Source: Moheibacter sediminis
GTDB lineage: Bacteria; Bacteroidota; Bacteroidia; Flavobacteriales; Weeksellaceae
Length of the DNA stretch: 64,000 bases
NCBI RefSeq assembly: GCF_900176425.1
Contig: NZ_FWXS01000002.1
Coordinates: forward strand, 248,001-312,000
Reading direction: 5' to 3'
Shown: positions 25,407 to 32,363 of the stretch, one piece after another
Numbering within the stretch: position 1 is the first letter of the stretch
How the letters are laid out: the number at the start of each line of letters is the position of its first letter
Made by a program: the position numbers and the translations under genes
Notes under the pieces: generated by a model
What the model was told of the DNA's origin: nothing
Database searches by the model: none
What the model saw: only the letters and a program-made list of their open reading frames with translations

Positions 25407-25862
25407 ATGAATTTTTGCCTTAAAATATTTATATTTATTCTGTTGTTGAATTTTAAAGTGACTTCGGCACAAGAATCCATTTCTATAAACGAAATCGAAA
25501 GTAAATTAATTCAAAATAAAAAATACATCATAATCGAATTGTATACCGGTTGGTGTGGCATTTGTGCGATTCAAGACAAGAAAATTCAGAAAAATGATGA
25601 ATTGATTAAATTGCTTGAAAATGAAGTATATCATGTCAAATTCGATGCAGAATCAACCGAATCCTTTATCCTAAATGGAATTAAGTTTGAAAACAAAAAC
25701 GGCAAAATTCATGAATTTGCCAAAGCAATTTCTGTTGACTCGAATGCTTTTCCTGCTTGGGTTATTATGAATCCAAAATTTGAAGTCATTTTTCAGTACA
25801 ATGGATTAATTGAAACAGAGGATTTGAAATCTATTTTATTGAAATTAAATAAATTGTATTGA
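25407..25862 (+). CDS. Periplasmic thioredoxin-like protein
   Basis: A 151-residue exported protein: signal peptide about 1-21 ('LNFKVTSAQES'), then a thioredoxin fold with the active site 'YTGWCGICAIQDKKI' and a cis-proline region 'NAFPAWVIMN'. The WCGIC centre replaces the usual WCGPC, which shifts redox potential and is seen in thiol-disulfide isomerase-like or DUF255-type members. It begins 4 bases after the TonB receptor stop and is almost surely cotranscribed with it. A role in reducing the receptor's CxxC or in metal delivery is a reasonable inference. It ends just before a convergent helicase gene. Confidence 0.83.
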   Translation: MNFCLKIFIFILLLNFKVTSAQESISINEIESKLIQNKKYIIIELYTGWCGICAIQDKKIQKNDELIKLLENEVYHVKFDAESTESFILNGIKFENKNGKIHEFAKAISVDSNAFPAWVIMNPKFEVIFQYNGLIETEDLKSILLKLNKLY

Positions 25863-25866
25863 TTAT

Positions 25867-27174
25867 TTAATAAGCAACTTCCATCTTTATTTTTTTGTTC
25901 TTCAACTTTTCATTGGACAATTTATTCAAAACATCTTTGACTTTTTTGCGGTTGACAGCCACATAAGAAGTTGTGTCTTTGACCTCAATTAAGCCGATGT
26001 CTTCTTTGGTCAATTCTCCTTTTTTGATTAAATAACCCACGATGTCAACCTTGTTCACTTTGTCCTTTTTTCCCACGCTGATGTAGATGGTTTGCAACGG
26101 TGAGTTTTGCGGCACTTTGTTATATCCGTCAACAGATTCTTCTGGCGTATCTTTTTTGATGAAAGGAAAATTTTCGTCCGGCGTCATGATGAGATAAGAA
26201 AAACCTTTGGCATTCATGCGCGCTGTACGACCATTTCTATGGATAAAAGCATCCACTTTTGGTGGCAATTGGTAATGTACAATCGACTCTACTTCAGGGA
26301 TATCCAAACCTCTGGAAGCCAGATCTGTAGTAATCAAAATTCTGGCAGAATCATTTCTGAATTTCAGCAAAGCACGTTCGCGTTCGTCTTGTTCCATGCC
26401 ACCATGAAAAGTTTCGCGTTCGATTCCTTTTTCATAAAGCAAATCCGAAATTCTGTCCACAGCATCTCTGTGGTTACAGAAAATCAAAGTTCGTTTATTG
26501 CCGATTTTACAAATGAGATGAAACAAAGTATCTAATTTTTCTTCAGAGGTCGTCATCACTTTTCTCATTTGAATGTCCGGTTTCGAATCATGCATTTTGA
26601 GAAAATCAACCGTTTTTACATCTCTCAAACCAGTGAATTCTGGAATATCATGCATCGCAGTTGCTGAAGTTAAAATTCTTTGAGAAAGGCTTTTCATTGA
26701 TTTAATAATGAAACCCATATCTTCCTGAAATCCAAATTCTAATGATTTGTCAAATTCATCTAAAACCAAAGTTTTAATGGTCGAGGGATCAAAATTTTCA
26801 GTTTTTAAATGATAAGCAATTCTTCCCGGAGTACCGATCAACAGGGCAGGAGCCTCGGTTAGATTGTTGATTTCAATTTTTTTATCGTGCCCGCCGTAGC
26901 AAACCGAAACTTTGAAATCAGTGCCCATGGATTTAAAAACCTGTTCAATCTGCAACGCCAATTCTCTCGCCGGAACCAAAACCAAAGCTTGGATTCCGTC
27001 AACGTCATTGTCTAAGTTTCTCAAAACAGGAAACAAAAAAGCCAGCGTTTTTCCTGAGCCTGTCGGCGAAAGCAGGATGGTATCTTGCTCTTTTTCAGAA
27101 GTTTTGTATGTTGATTTCTGCATTTGATTCATATCCTGAATCTGGAGTTTTTGATAAATTGATTCTAATTCCAT
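25867..27174 (-). CDS. DEAD-box RNA helicase, DbpA-like, with a DEFD motif II
   Basis: A 435-residue ATP-dependent RNA helicase with both RecA-like domains: Q-motif region, 'LSPTGSGKTLAFLFP' (motif I), 'LVLDEFDKSLEFGF' (motif II), 'TSATAMHDIP' (III), 'HRNGRTARM' (VI). The last ~70 residues ('VDIVGYLIKKGELTKEDIGLIEVKDTTSYVAV') are a DbpA-type RNA-binding domain, which in E. coli recognises 23S rRNA hairpin 92. A ribosome assembly role is therefore likely. Motif II is DEFD instead of DEAD, with Phe in place of Ala. A leaderless-type promoter lies directly upstream. Confidence 0.92.
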   Translation of the reverse strand: MELESIYQKLQIQDMNQMQKSTYKTSEKEQDTILLSPTGSGKTLAFLFPVLRNLDNDVDGIQALVLVPARELALQIEQVFKSMGTDFKVSVCYGGHDKKIEINNLTEAPALLIGTPGRIAYHLKTENFDPSTIKTLVLDEFDKSLEFGFQEDMGFIIKSMKSLSQRILTSATAMHDIPEFTGLRDVKTVDFLKMHDSKPDIQMRKVMTTSEEKLDTLFHLICKIGNKRTLIFCNHRDAVDRISDLLYEKGIERETFHGGMEQDERERALLKFRNDSARILITTDLASRGLDIPEVESIVHYQLPPKVDAFIHRNGRTARMNAKGFSYLIMTPDENFPFIKKDTPEESVDGYNKVPQNSPLQTIYISVGKKDKVNKVDIVGYLIKKGELTKEDIGLIEVKDTTSYVAVNRKKVKDVLNKLSNEKLKNKKIKMEVAY

Positions 27175-27178
27175 TTGG

Positions 27179-27186
27179 CAAAGTTA
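27179..27186 (-). promoter_or_regulatory. Bacteroidota -7 element for the DbpA-like helicase
   Basis: TAACTTTG on the minus strand matches TAnnTTTG and ends four bases before the ATG (27174). Confidence 0.6.
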
Positions 27187-27275
27187 ACGCAATTGGAATG
27201 GTTTGTCAGGATTAAAGCATTTGGAACACAATTTTTATTAATTTTTTAGTAGTTTTATCCATCAAAATATTCAAT

Positions 27276-27746
27276 ATGTCTGAGAAACTTTTTTATGCCA
27301 TCCGAAGTGAAGATTTGAATTCTGTAAAAGAAATTCTTAAAAAAGATAAATCATTGATCAACGTAAAAGACCAAAGAGGTTCAACGCCTTTGTTATTGGC
27401 TACTTATTATGGTTTTGAGGACATTACTGATTTTATTTTGTCGCTCAATCCGGAATTGAATGAAAAAGATGGCTCAGGGAATACTGCATTGATGGGTGTT
27501 TGTTTCAAAGGCCACGAATCGATTGCAGAAAAGCTAATCAAAGCTGGAGCCGATGTAAATGAAACCAATTCTACGGGTGGAACGGCATTGCATTTTGCAG
27601 CGATGTTCAATAAAGTTAATTTGGTGAAATTACTTTTGAAAAATGGTGCGGACAAAACCATAAAAGACAACCGCGGAATGACGGTTGTAGAACAAGCAGA
27701 AAATCAAGGTGTAAAAGAGATAATTGAAATTTTTAATTCAAATTAA
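27276..27746 (+). CDS. Ankyrin repeat protein
   Basis: A 156-residue protein made almost wholly of four to five ankyrin repeats, for example 'DQRGSTPLLLATYYGFEDITDFIL', 'DGSGNTALMGVCFKGHESIAEKLI' and 'NSTGGTALHFAAMFNKVNLVKLLL'. There is no signal peptide or catalytic domain, so it is probably a cytoplasmic protein-binding module. Small ankyrin proteins of this type are sometimes paired with catalases (AnkB) but no catalase gene is near. It overlaps the convergent VOC gene by 14 bases. Confidence 0.9.
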   Translation: MSEKLFYAIRSEDLNSVKEILKKDKSLINVKDQRGSTPLLLATYYGFEDITDFILSLNPELNEKDGSGNTALMGVCFKGHESIAEKLIKAGADVNETNSTGGTALHFAAMFNKVNLVKLLLKNGADKTIKDNRGMTVVEQAENQGVKEIIEIFNSN

Positions 27747-28131
27747 TTTTTTCTGCAAACGCAATTATGTGACCGTCAGGATCAGTAAAATAACATGCCT
27801 TATCACCCCAATTTCTTTCTGAAACATGACTGATTAATTTTGCTCCTATTTCGATTGCATTTTTAAACTCATCCTCAATATCAGTTATATAGAAGTACAA
27901 TTCGCAACGCGGGATTCCCGTTCCTTCATTTGGATGTGGAGTTTGATTATTTAGAATTGCAGCCATTCCTGCATTGGGCATCAAACCTAATTTACAGTTA
28001 TCATTTAATTCAAATTCGGTCATTCCAGGAACATTTAAAACAGGTTCTTTTCTGAATAATTTTTTGTAAAAATCGGTGCTGATTTCCTGATTTTCTACAT
28101 AAATAATGAAATTTATATTTTTGATATTCAT
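27733..28131 (-). CDS. VOC/glyoxalase-bleomycin resistance family protein
   Basis: A 132-residue protein with the paired beta-alpha-beta-beta-beta modules of the vicinal oxygen chelate fold ('NFIIYVENQEISTDFYKKLF', 'ELYFYITDIEDEFKNAIEIGAKLISHVSERNWGDKACYFTDPDGHIIAF'). The last segment with 'DPDGHIIAFAE' is the typical metal-ligand end. It could be a fosfomycin/bleomycin-type resistance protein or an uncharacterised dioxygenase relative; nothing nearby decides. It lies 17 bases downstream of yaaA on the same strand. Confidence 0.88.
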   Translation of the reverse strand: MNIKNINFIIYVENQEISTDFYKKLFRKEPVLNVPGMTEFELNDNCKLGLMPNAGMAAILNNQTPHPNEGTGIPRCELYFYITDIEDEFKNAIEIGAKLISHVSERNWGDKACYFTDPDGHIIAFAEKINLN

Positions 28132-28148
28132 AATTTTATGAATTTAAT

Positions 28149-28907
28149 TTATCTTATGAAGATTAATTTTTCATCAGTCGATAATTTCGCATCAAATGAA
28201 TAATTATTGACATTAAAATTTTTCACTTCATCGATGGTTGAAACGTTGTTTTCAGCACAAAATCTTGCCATCGCTCCACGTGCTTGTTTAAAGAAAACCA
28301 TGATTTGTTTCAATTCTCCGTTTTTATAATCGTAAAATTCAACATCGATTTTTTGCCCTTTTAAATTTTTAGCATCCAACACTTTTGCGTATTCATTGCT
28401 GGCTAAATTGAGTAAAATTTCATTCTTTTTCATTTTGGAATTCACGAAATCAGTCAAAGTTTCTTTCCAAAATCCATATAAATTTTTCGAACCTTTTACA
28501 TCCAATTTTGAACCCATTTCTAAACGATACAACATCACGCGGTCGCTCGGTTTTAAAATTCCATATAATCCGGAAAGGATGAACAAATTCTGGTTCAAAT
28601 AGTCCTGTGCGTTTCCATTTAAACTTTCTGCATCCAATCCACGGTAAACTTCCCCTTTGAAAGCCAGCACGCCTTGCACGCTTTTTTTCTTGGTGGGTTT
28701 TGGTTTCCAATCTGCGTAGCGCTCTATATTCATTTCTGCCAAATCCGTCGAAATTGACATCAGTTTTTCTAAATCTTTTGGAGTTAATTTTACTAATTCA
28801 TTCATCACATTTTCAGAATGGGAAAGGAATTTAGGTGTGGTCGATTTTTGCCATTCACCATTTGTTTCCAAAGACATCAATTTTGCAGGAGAAAGTAATA
28901 TTTTCAT
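28149..28907 (-). CDS. yaaA: Peroxide stress protein YaaA
   Basis: A 252-residue protein of the YaaA (DUF328) family, which in E. coli binds DNA and limits iron-dependent damage under peroxide stress. The N-terminus 'MKILLSPAKLMS' with the PAKxM signature, 'VQGVLAFKGEVYRGLDA', and 'LSGLYGILKPSDRVMLYRLEMGSKL' are all present at normal length. It shares a strand with the VOC gene and may be cotranscribed with it. A divergent gene for an exported protein starts 48 bases away. Confidence 0.94.
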   Translation of the reverse strand: MKILLSPAKLMSLETNGEWQKSTTPKFLSHSENVMNELVKLTPKDLEKLMSISTDLAEMNIERYADWKPKPTKKKSVQGVLAFKGEVYRGLDAESLNGNAQDYLNQNLFILSGLYGILKPSDRVMLYRLEMGSKLDVKGSKNLYGFWKETLTDFVNSKMKKNEILLNLASNEYAKVLDAKNLKGQKIDVEFYDYKNGELKQIMVFFKQARGAMARFCAENNVSTIDEVKNFNVNNYSFDAKLSTDEKLIFIR

Positions 28908-28955
28908 TTTGTAAATTTAAAACATTTCTTTAGTTTTAAAATCTAATTGAAACTT

Positions 28956-29582
28956 ATGAAAAGTATTGTTGCAGCATTCATTCTTCTTGGATTTTCTATT
29001 TCCTTTGGTCAGATTTATGAATTTGACAAATCTGTTTCGATTAAAAATACTTCTGAAATTATTGAAAATAAATACTTTAATAGTTTAAGTTTCATGAATG
29101 AAAATGAACGTAGTTATGCGTTTTTTGTTACGGATGAAAATAATGGAGTGATTAGGGATGAAAAAAACAGAATGTTACATTTCTTTGAATTTTCAAATAG
29201 TCAAAATAACTCTTATCAATTTGAGTATAAATACAGTATTAAAATGATGAATGGAAAAGAGTTTAATAAAGAACTTTATGAAATTACAAAAAATACTGAA
29301 ACTGAATTCATCATTAAAAAATTTCGTAACGAACGAAAGAAAAATATTGATTATGAATTCATTGTAAATATTGAGAAGTCGGATTTTAATTTTTTATTCG
29401 TACCATTTGAGAAAAGCATTGAAAATTCATTTCAAATCGTTGATTTAATTGGTCAAGAACTGAATACTAAGGAAAATTATCAAATTTCTTTTTTTGAATT
29501 CAAAAATTGTAAATCAAGAATGGAAATTTTGGAAGTCGATAAATTTAGAATTGCACTTCCAAATAAATTAGTAATATACTAA
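28956..29582 (+). CDS. Unknown exported protein
   Basis: A 208-residue protein I do not recognise. It has a signal peptide (residues 1-18, ending 'GFSISFGQI') and a mature part rich in Asn, Glu, Lys and Phe with alternating beta-strand pattern. No lipobox or cysteine pair is seen, and only one cysteine near the C-terminus. The start is put at the ATG 28956; reading from the TTG at 28947 would only add three residues. It is a single gene between divergent yaaA and the convergent Sua5/YrdC-type gene. A periplasmic or surface location is likely. Confidence 0.7.
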   Translation: MKSIVAAFILLGFSISFGQIYEFDKSVSIKNTSEIIENKYFNSLSFMNENERSYAFFVTDENNGVIRDEKNRMLHFFEFSNSQNNSYQFEYKYSIKMMNGKEFNKELYEITKNTETEFIIKKFRNERKKNIDYEFIVNIEKSDFNFLFVPFEKSIENSFQIVDLIGQELNTKENYQISFFEFKNCKSRMEILEVDKFRIALPNKLVIY

Positions 29583-29592
29583 TAAAATGATA

Positions 29593-30216
29593 CTACATAA
29601 ACTCATTAATATCCCCCTTTCCTTCACGCAAAACCACAACATCATCATTTGTGATATCTACGATTGTTGAAGCTCGGTTATCGCCGACACCGCTGTCCAC
29701 AACCAAATCCACAAGTTTATCAAATTTCTCTGCAATCAATTCCGGATCAGTAATGTATTCAATGATTTCATCCTCATCGTGAATTGAAGTTGAAGCAATT
29801 GGATTTCCTAATTTCTCCACGATACACCTTGGAATATGATGATCAGGAACACGGATTCCAATAGTTTTTCTATGTTTATAAGCGTTCGGTAAATTATTGG
29901 AAGCTTCCAAAACAAATGTAAAAGGACCGGGCAAGGCTCTTCTCAACAATTTGAAATTTGAATTGGAAATTGGTTTTGTGTATTGTGACAAATGGCTCAA
30001 ATCATTACAAACAAAGGAAAACTGTGACTTGTCGAGCTTAACACCTTTTATTTTCGCAAGCTTTTCCATCGCTTTCATATTCGTGATATCGCAACCCAAA
30101 CCGTAAACCGTATCGGACGGATAGATAATCAGTCCTCCATTTTTTAAAACATCAACGATTTGATTGATTGCTCTTTCATGTGGGTTTTCCGGATGTACTT
30201 TGATTAATTTAGCCAT
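29593..30216 (-). CDS. L-threonylcarbamoyladenylate synthase (Sua5/YciO/YrdC family)
   Basis: A 207-residue YrdC-domain protein. The family makes threonylcarbamoyl-AMP, the donor for the t6A modification at position 37 of ANN-decoding tRNAs. Visible motifs are 'GGLIIYPSDTVYGLGCDITN', 'KGVKLDKSQFSFVCNDLSHLSQY', 'LPGPFTFVLEASNNLP' and 'IGIRVPDHHIPRCIVEKLGNPIASTSIH'. It is the short form without the C-terminal Sua5 domain, and the 'DKSQFSF' variant resembles the YciO branch, so a function beyond t6A is possible. It has its own promoter element. Confidence 0.9.
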   Translation of the reverse strand: MAKLIKVHPENPHERAINQIVDVLKNGGLIIYPSDTVYGLGCDITNMKAMEKLAKIKGVKLDKSQFSFVCNDLSHLSQYTKPISNSNFKLLRRALPGPFTFVLEASNNLPNAYKHRKTIGIRVPDHHIPRCIVEKLGNPIASTSIHDEDEIIEYITDPELIAEKFDKLVDLVVDSGVGDNRASTIVDITNDDVVVLREGKGDINEFM

Positions 30217-30231
30217 AGCTTTTCATTTTTT

Positions 30232-30239
30232 CAAATTTA
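30232..30239 (-). promoter_or_regulatory. Bacteroidota -7 element for the YrdC-domain gene
   Basis: TAAATTTG on the minus strand matches TAnnTTTG and lies 15 bases before the ATG at 30216. Confidence 0.5.
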
Positions 30240-30273
30240 ATGAAATGAAATTTAGAAAACAAGCCAACTTTGA

Positions 30274-30807
30274 TTAATCCTGAGCTGTCCAGACTAATTC
30301 ATTGATTTTGTAACCAGATTTTGCTGCAATTAATGTATAAAGATCTTTAATTTCTTCAGGAATCGTTTTTTCCCTTGAAAGAATCCACATATTGTCTAAA
30401 CTTTCTCCAAACACCAATACATATTTATATTCATCATCAATTTTTACAACATTGTATCCGCTATAAAAAGGACCGAAAAACGAAACTTTCAAAGCACCTT
30501 CATTTGCTTCATTTACAAATTTAGCTTTACCGATGGATTGCCGCCATTCGTTGTCTTCGGCATGAAATCCTTTGTTGTCAACTTTGATAGAACCGTCTTC
30601 ATTCAAAGTATATTCAGCCGTAACTTTTGATAAACCTTTTTCCCATTTAAAATCCAAACGTGCAATTTCATACCATTTTCCCGCATATTTTTTTACATTA
30701 AAATTTTGAACGATATCTTGTGAAGGTTTGATAGGCTTTAAAATTTTATAAGTCAAATAACCTGCTCCCGCAAAAACGGCAACTGCTATAATTAATTTAA
30801 TTTTCAT
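30274..30807 (-). CDS. Lipocalin family protein (Blc-like)
   Basis: A 177-residue bacterial lipocalin. An N-terminal membrane or signal segment (about residues 4-24) precedes the fold, whose first motif is 'VKKYAGKWYEIARLDFKWEKG' (the GxW lipocalin signature). Strands 'SKVTAEYTLNEDGSIKVDNKGF' and 'LKVSFFGPFYSGYNVVKIDDEYKYVLVFG' follow, then the C-terminal motif 'MWILSREKTIPEEI'. There is no lipobox cysteine at the usual site, so it is probably anchored by its N-terminal helix instead of a lipid as Blc is. Blc-type proteins bind lysophospholipids during envelope stress. Confidence 0.92.
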   Translation of the reverse strand: MKIKLIIAVAVFAGAGYLTYKILKPIKPSQDIVQNFNVKKYAGKWYEIARLDFKWEKGLSKVTAEYTLNEDGSIKVDNKGFHAEDNEWRQSIGKAKFVNEANEGALKVSFFGPFYSGYNVVKIDDEYKYVLVFGESLDNMWILSREKTIPEEIKDLYTLIAAKSGYKINELVWTAQD

Positions 30808-30821
30808 GTTACTTATTTTAC

Positions 30822-30829
30822 CAAAATTA
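30822..30829 (-). promoter_or_regulatory. Bacteroidota -7 element for the lipocalin gene
   Basis: TAATTTTG on the minus strand matches TAnnTTTG and lies 14 bases before the ATG at 30807. Confidence 0.5.
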
Positions 30830-30915
30830 AATCAATTATGATACCAATTCAATTGAAATTTAAATACATGGAGCATTCGATTTAAAAACAAATGCTCCAT
30901 AAAAATGATATTATT

Positions 30916-31761
30916 TTATGCTAAAAAATCTTTTATAACAGCTGAAAATGGAGTAGTGGAACGACCGATCAATCCTGACAAAGTTTTACTGTCATCATAA
31001 AGGTCACCTTTGGAAGCGCCGATATCACTGTTCGCCAAAACTTTTGCAAAATCTTCGGGTAAGCCCAACGAAGTGAGCACCTCTGTAAATTCTGATTCTG
31101 GTAAGTTATTGAAAGGAATTTCTTTTCCTGTTTGTTTTGAAATTTCTGAGGCAAAGTCGGTCAAAGTATAAGCTTCATCTCCCGCCAATTCATAAGTTTT
31201 TGCTTGATGACCATTAGTTGTCAAAACTACTGCGGCCGCTTCAGCGAAGTCTTCACGCGTAGCAGAAGCAATTTTCCCATCGCCTGCACTTCCGATAAAA
31301 GCACCTGCTTTTATAGCTCCGGAAATTGAACCAGCATAATTTTCAGTATACCAGCCATTTCTCAAAATAGTATAATAAATTCCTGATGCTTTCAAAGCTT
31401 CTTCCGTTGCCAAATGTTCAGCGGCCAAAATCAATGTAGAAGTATCGGCATGTAAAAGACTTGTATAGACGATCCATTTTACTCCTGCATTTTCAGCAGC
31501 CTTAATCACATTTTTATGTTGGATTTCTCTTTGTCCGATTTCATTTCCGGAAATCAAAAATATAGTATCAATTCCTTTTAGCGAATCAGTTAAAGTTTCA
31601 GGTTGGGAATAATCAAAAACTCTGGCTTCAATTCCTAAATCTTTTGCTTTTTCTGGTTTCCGCACCAACGCTACCAGGTTTTCAGCGCTTGTTCTTTCTT
31701 TTAATTTGGCTACGGTAATTTCTCCCAATTGACCTGTAGCGCCTGTGATGGCTATTTTCAT
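30916..31761 (-). CDS. NmrA/QorB-like NAD(P)H-binding oxidoreductase
   Basis: A 281-residue atypical short-chain dehydrogenase. The cofactor loop 'KIAITGATGQLGEITVAKLKE' is complete, and the rest ('VARVFDYSQPETLTDSLKGIDTIFLISG'-type and 'YTILRNGWYTENYAGSI') matches the NmrA/QorB group, which reduces quinones or acts as a redox sensor. It stands alone but its upstream region holds a 19-bp operator that is repeated before the neighbouring Rrf2-type gene, so it is probably that regulator's target. Likely role: detoxification of quinones or other electrophiles. Confidence 0.9.
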   Translation of the reverse strand: MKIAITGATGQLGEITVAKLKERTSAENLVALVRKPEKAKDLGIEARVFDYSQPETLTDSLKGIDTIFLISGNEIGQREIQHKNVIKAAENAGVKWIVYTSLLHADTSTLILAAEHLATEEALKASGIYYTILRNGWYTENYAGSISGAIKAGAFIGSAGDGKIASATREDFAEAAAVVLTTNGHQAKTYELAGDEAYTLTDFASEISKQTGKEIPFNNLPESEFTEVLTSLGLPEDFAKVLANSDIGASKGDLYDDSKTLSGLIGRSTTPFSAVIKDFLA

Positions 31762-31779
31762 TTATATTAAAAATTTAAT

Positions 31780-31798
31780 TGTAATTACATTTGTTACA
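31780..31798. promoter_or_regulatory. Candidate Rrf2-type operator before the NmrA-like gene
   Basis: TGTAATTACATTTGTTACA has arms TGTAA/TTACA spaced by nine bases. Its reverse complement agrees with the copy at 32262-32280 at 16 of 19 positions. It lies 19 bases before the ATG at 31761, and a near -7 element (TAAATTTT, 31770-31777) separates the two. Confidence 0.7.
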
Positions 31799-31816
31799 TT
31801 TATGTTCAAAAAAATA

Positions 31817-32230
31817 TTAGTGTTTAAATTGTTCAAAAAACTCAGCCAGCGTACGATTGTTTAAATTTTCACTGACGACAGCATTTGTTTCTTCAAATAA
31901 ATTTTCGAGTTTTTCATTGATTTGTTTTCCAATAGGGCAGTCTGGATTTGTTTTTTTATTTTTCCGGCCCAAAATTTCTGAATTTTTTACAGCATTATAA
32001 ATATCGGAAAGAAAGATTTGCTGACTCGATTTATTCAACCGAACGCCGCCATCTTTACCTTTTTTAGTGATGATTAACCCTGCTTCATTCAAGGTACCGA
32101 TTTCTCTTCTGATAACAACTGGATTGACATTGATGCTTCCTGCAATGTACTCGGAACTCAACCATTCATCTGGCTCTGAAGCCAAAAGTGTTAAGATGTG
32201 AATCGCCGTTGCAAATCTTGTGTTGTTCAT
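31817..32230 (-). CDS. Rrf2-family transcriptional regulator
   Basis: A 137-residue Rrf2-type winged-helix regulator ('RFATAIHILTLLASEPDEWLSSEYIAGSINVNPVVIRREIGTLNEAGLI', then the wing 'TKKGKDGGVRLNK'). The three cysteines that hold the iron-sulfur cluster in IscR and NsrR are absent; only Cys98 in 'NPDCPIGKQ' remains. It is therefore closer to YwnA/CymR-like members and might sense electrophiles through that one thiol. A TGTAA-N9-TTACA operator lies before it and another before the downstream NmrA-like gene, so it most likely controls itself and that gene. Confidence 0.92.
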   Translation of the reverse strand: MNNTRFATAIHILTLLASEPDEWLSSEYIAGSINVNPVVIRREIGTLNEAGLIITKKGKDGGVRLNKSSQQIFLSDIYNAVKNSEILGRKNKKTNPDCPIGKQINEKLENLFEETNAVVSENLNNRTLAEFFEQFKH

Positions 32231-32261
32231 TTCGTGGATAAATTTATACTAAAATTTTTAA

Positions 32262-32280
32262 TGTAACAAAAATTATTACA
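32262..32280. promoter_or_regulatory. Candidate Rrf2-type operator before the regulator gene
   Basis: TGTAACAAAAATTATTACA shares the TGTAA-N9-TTACA plan with the site at 31780-31798. It lies 31 bases before the ATG, upstream of a near -7 element (TAAATTTA, 32239-32246). Confidence 0.7.
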
Positions 32281-32363
32281 ATAATATAAATGTTTATTAC
32301 CAATAACCTTAAATTAAACACAATTTATCTGATTTTGCGTAAATTGCTTTCGATTTTAGCTAC

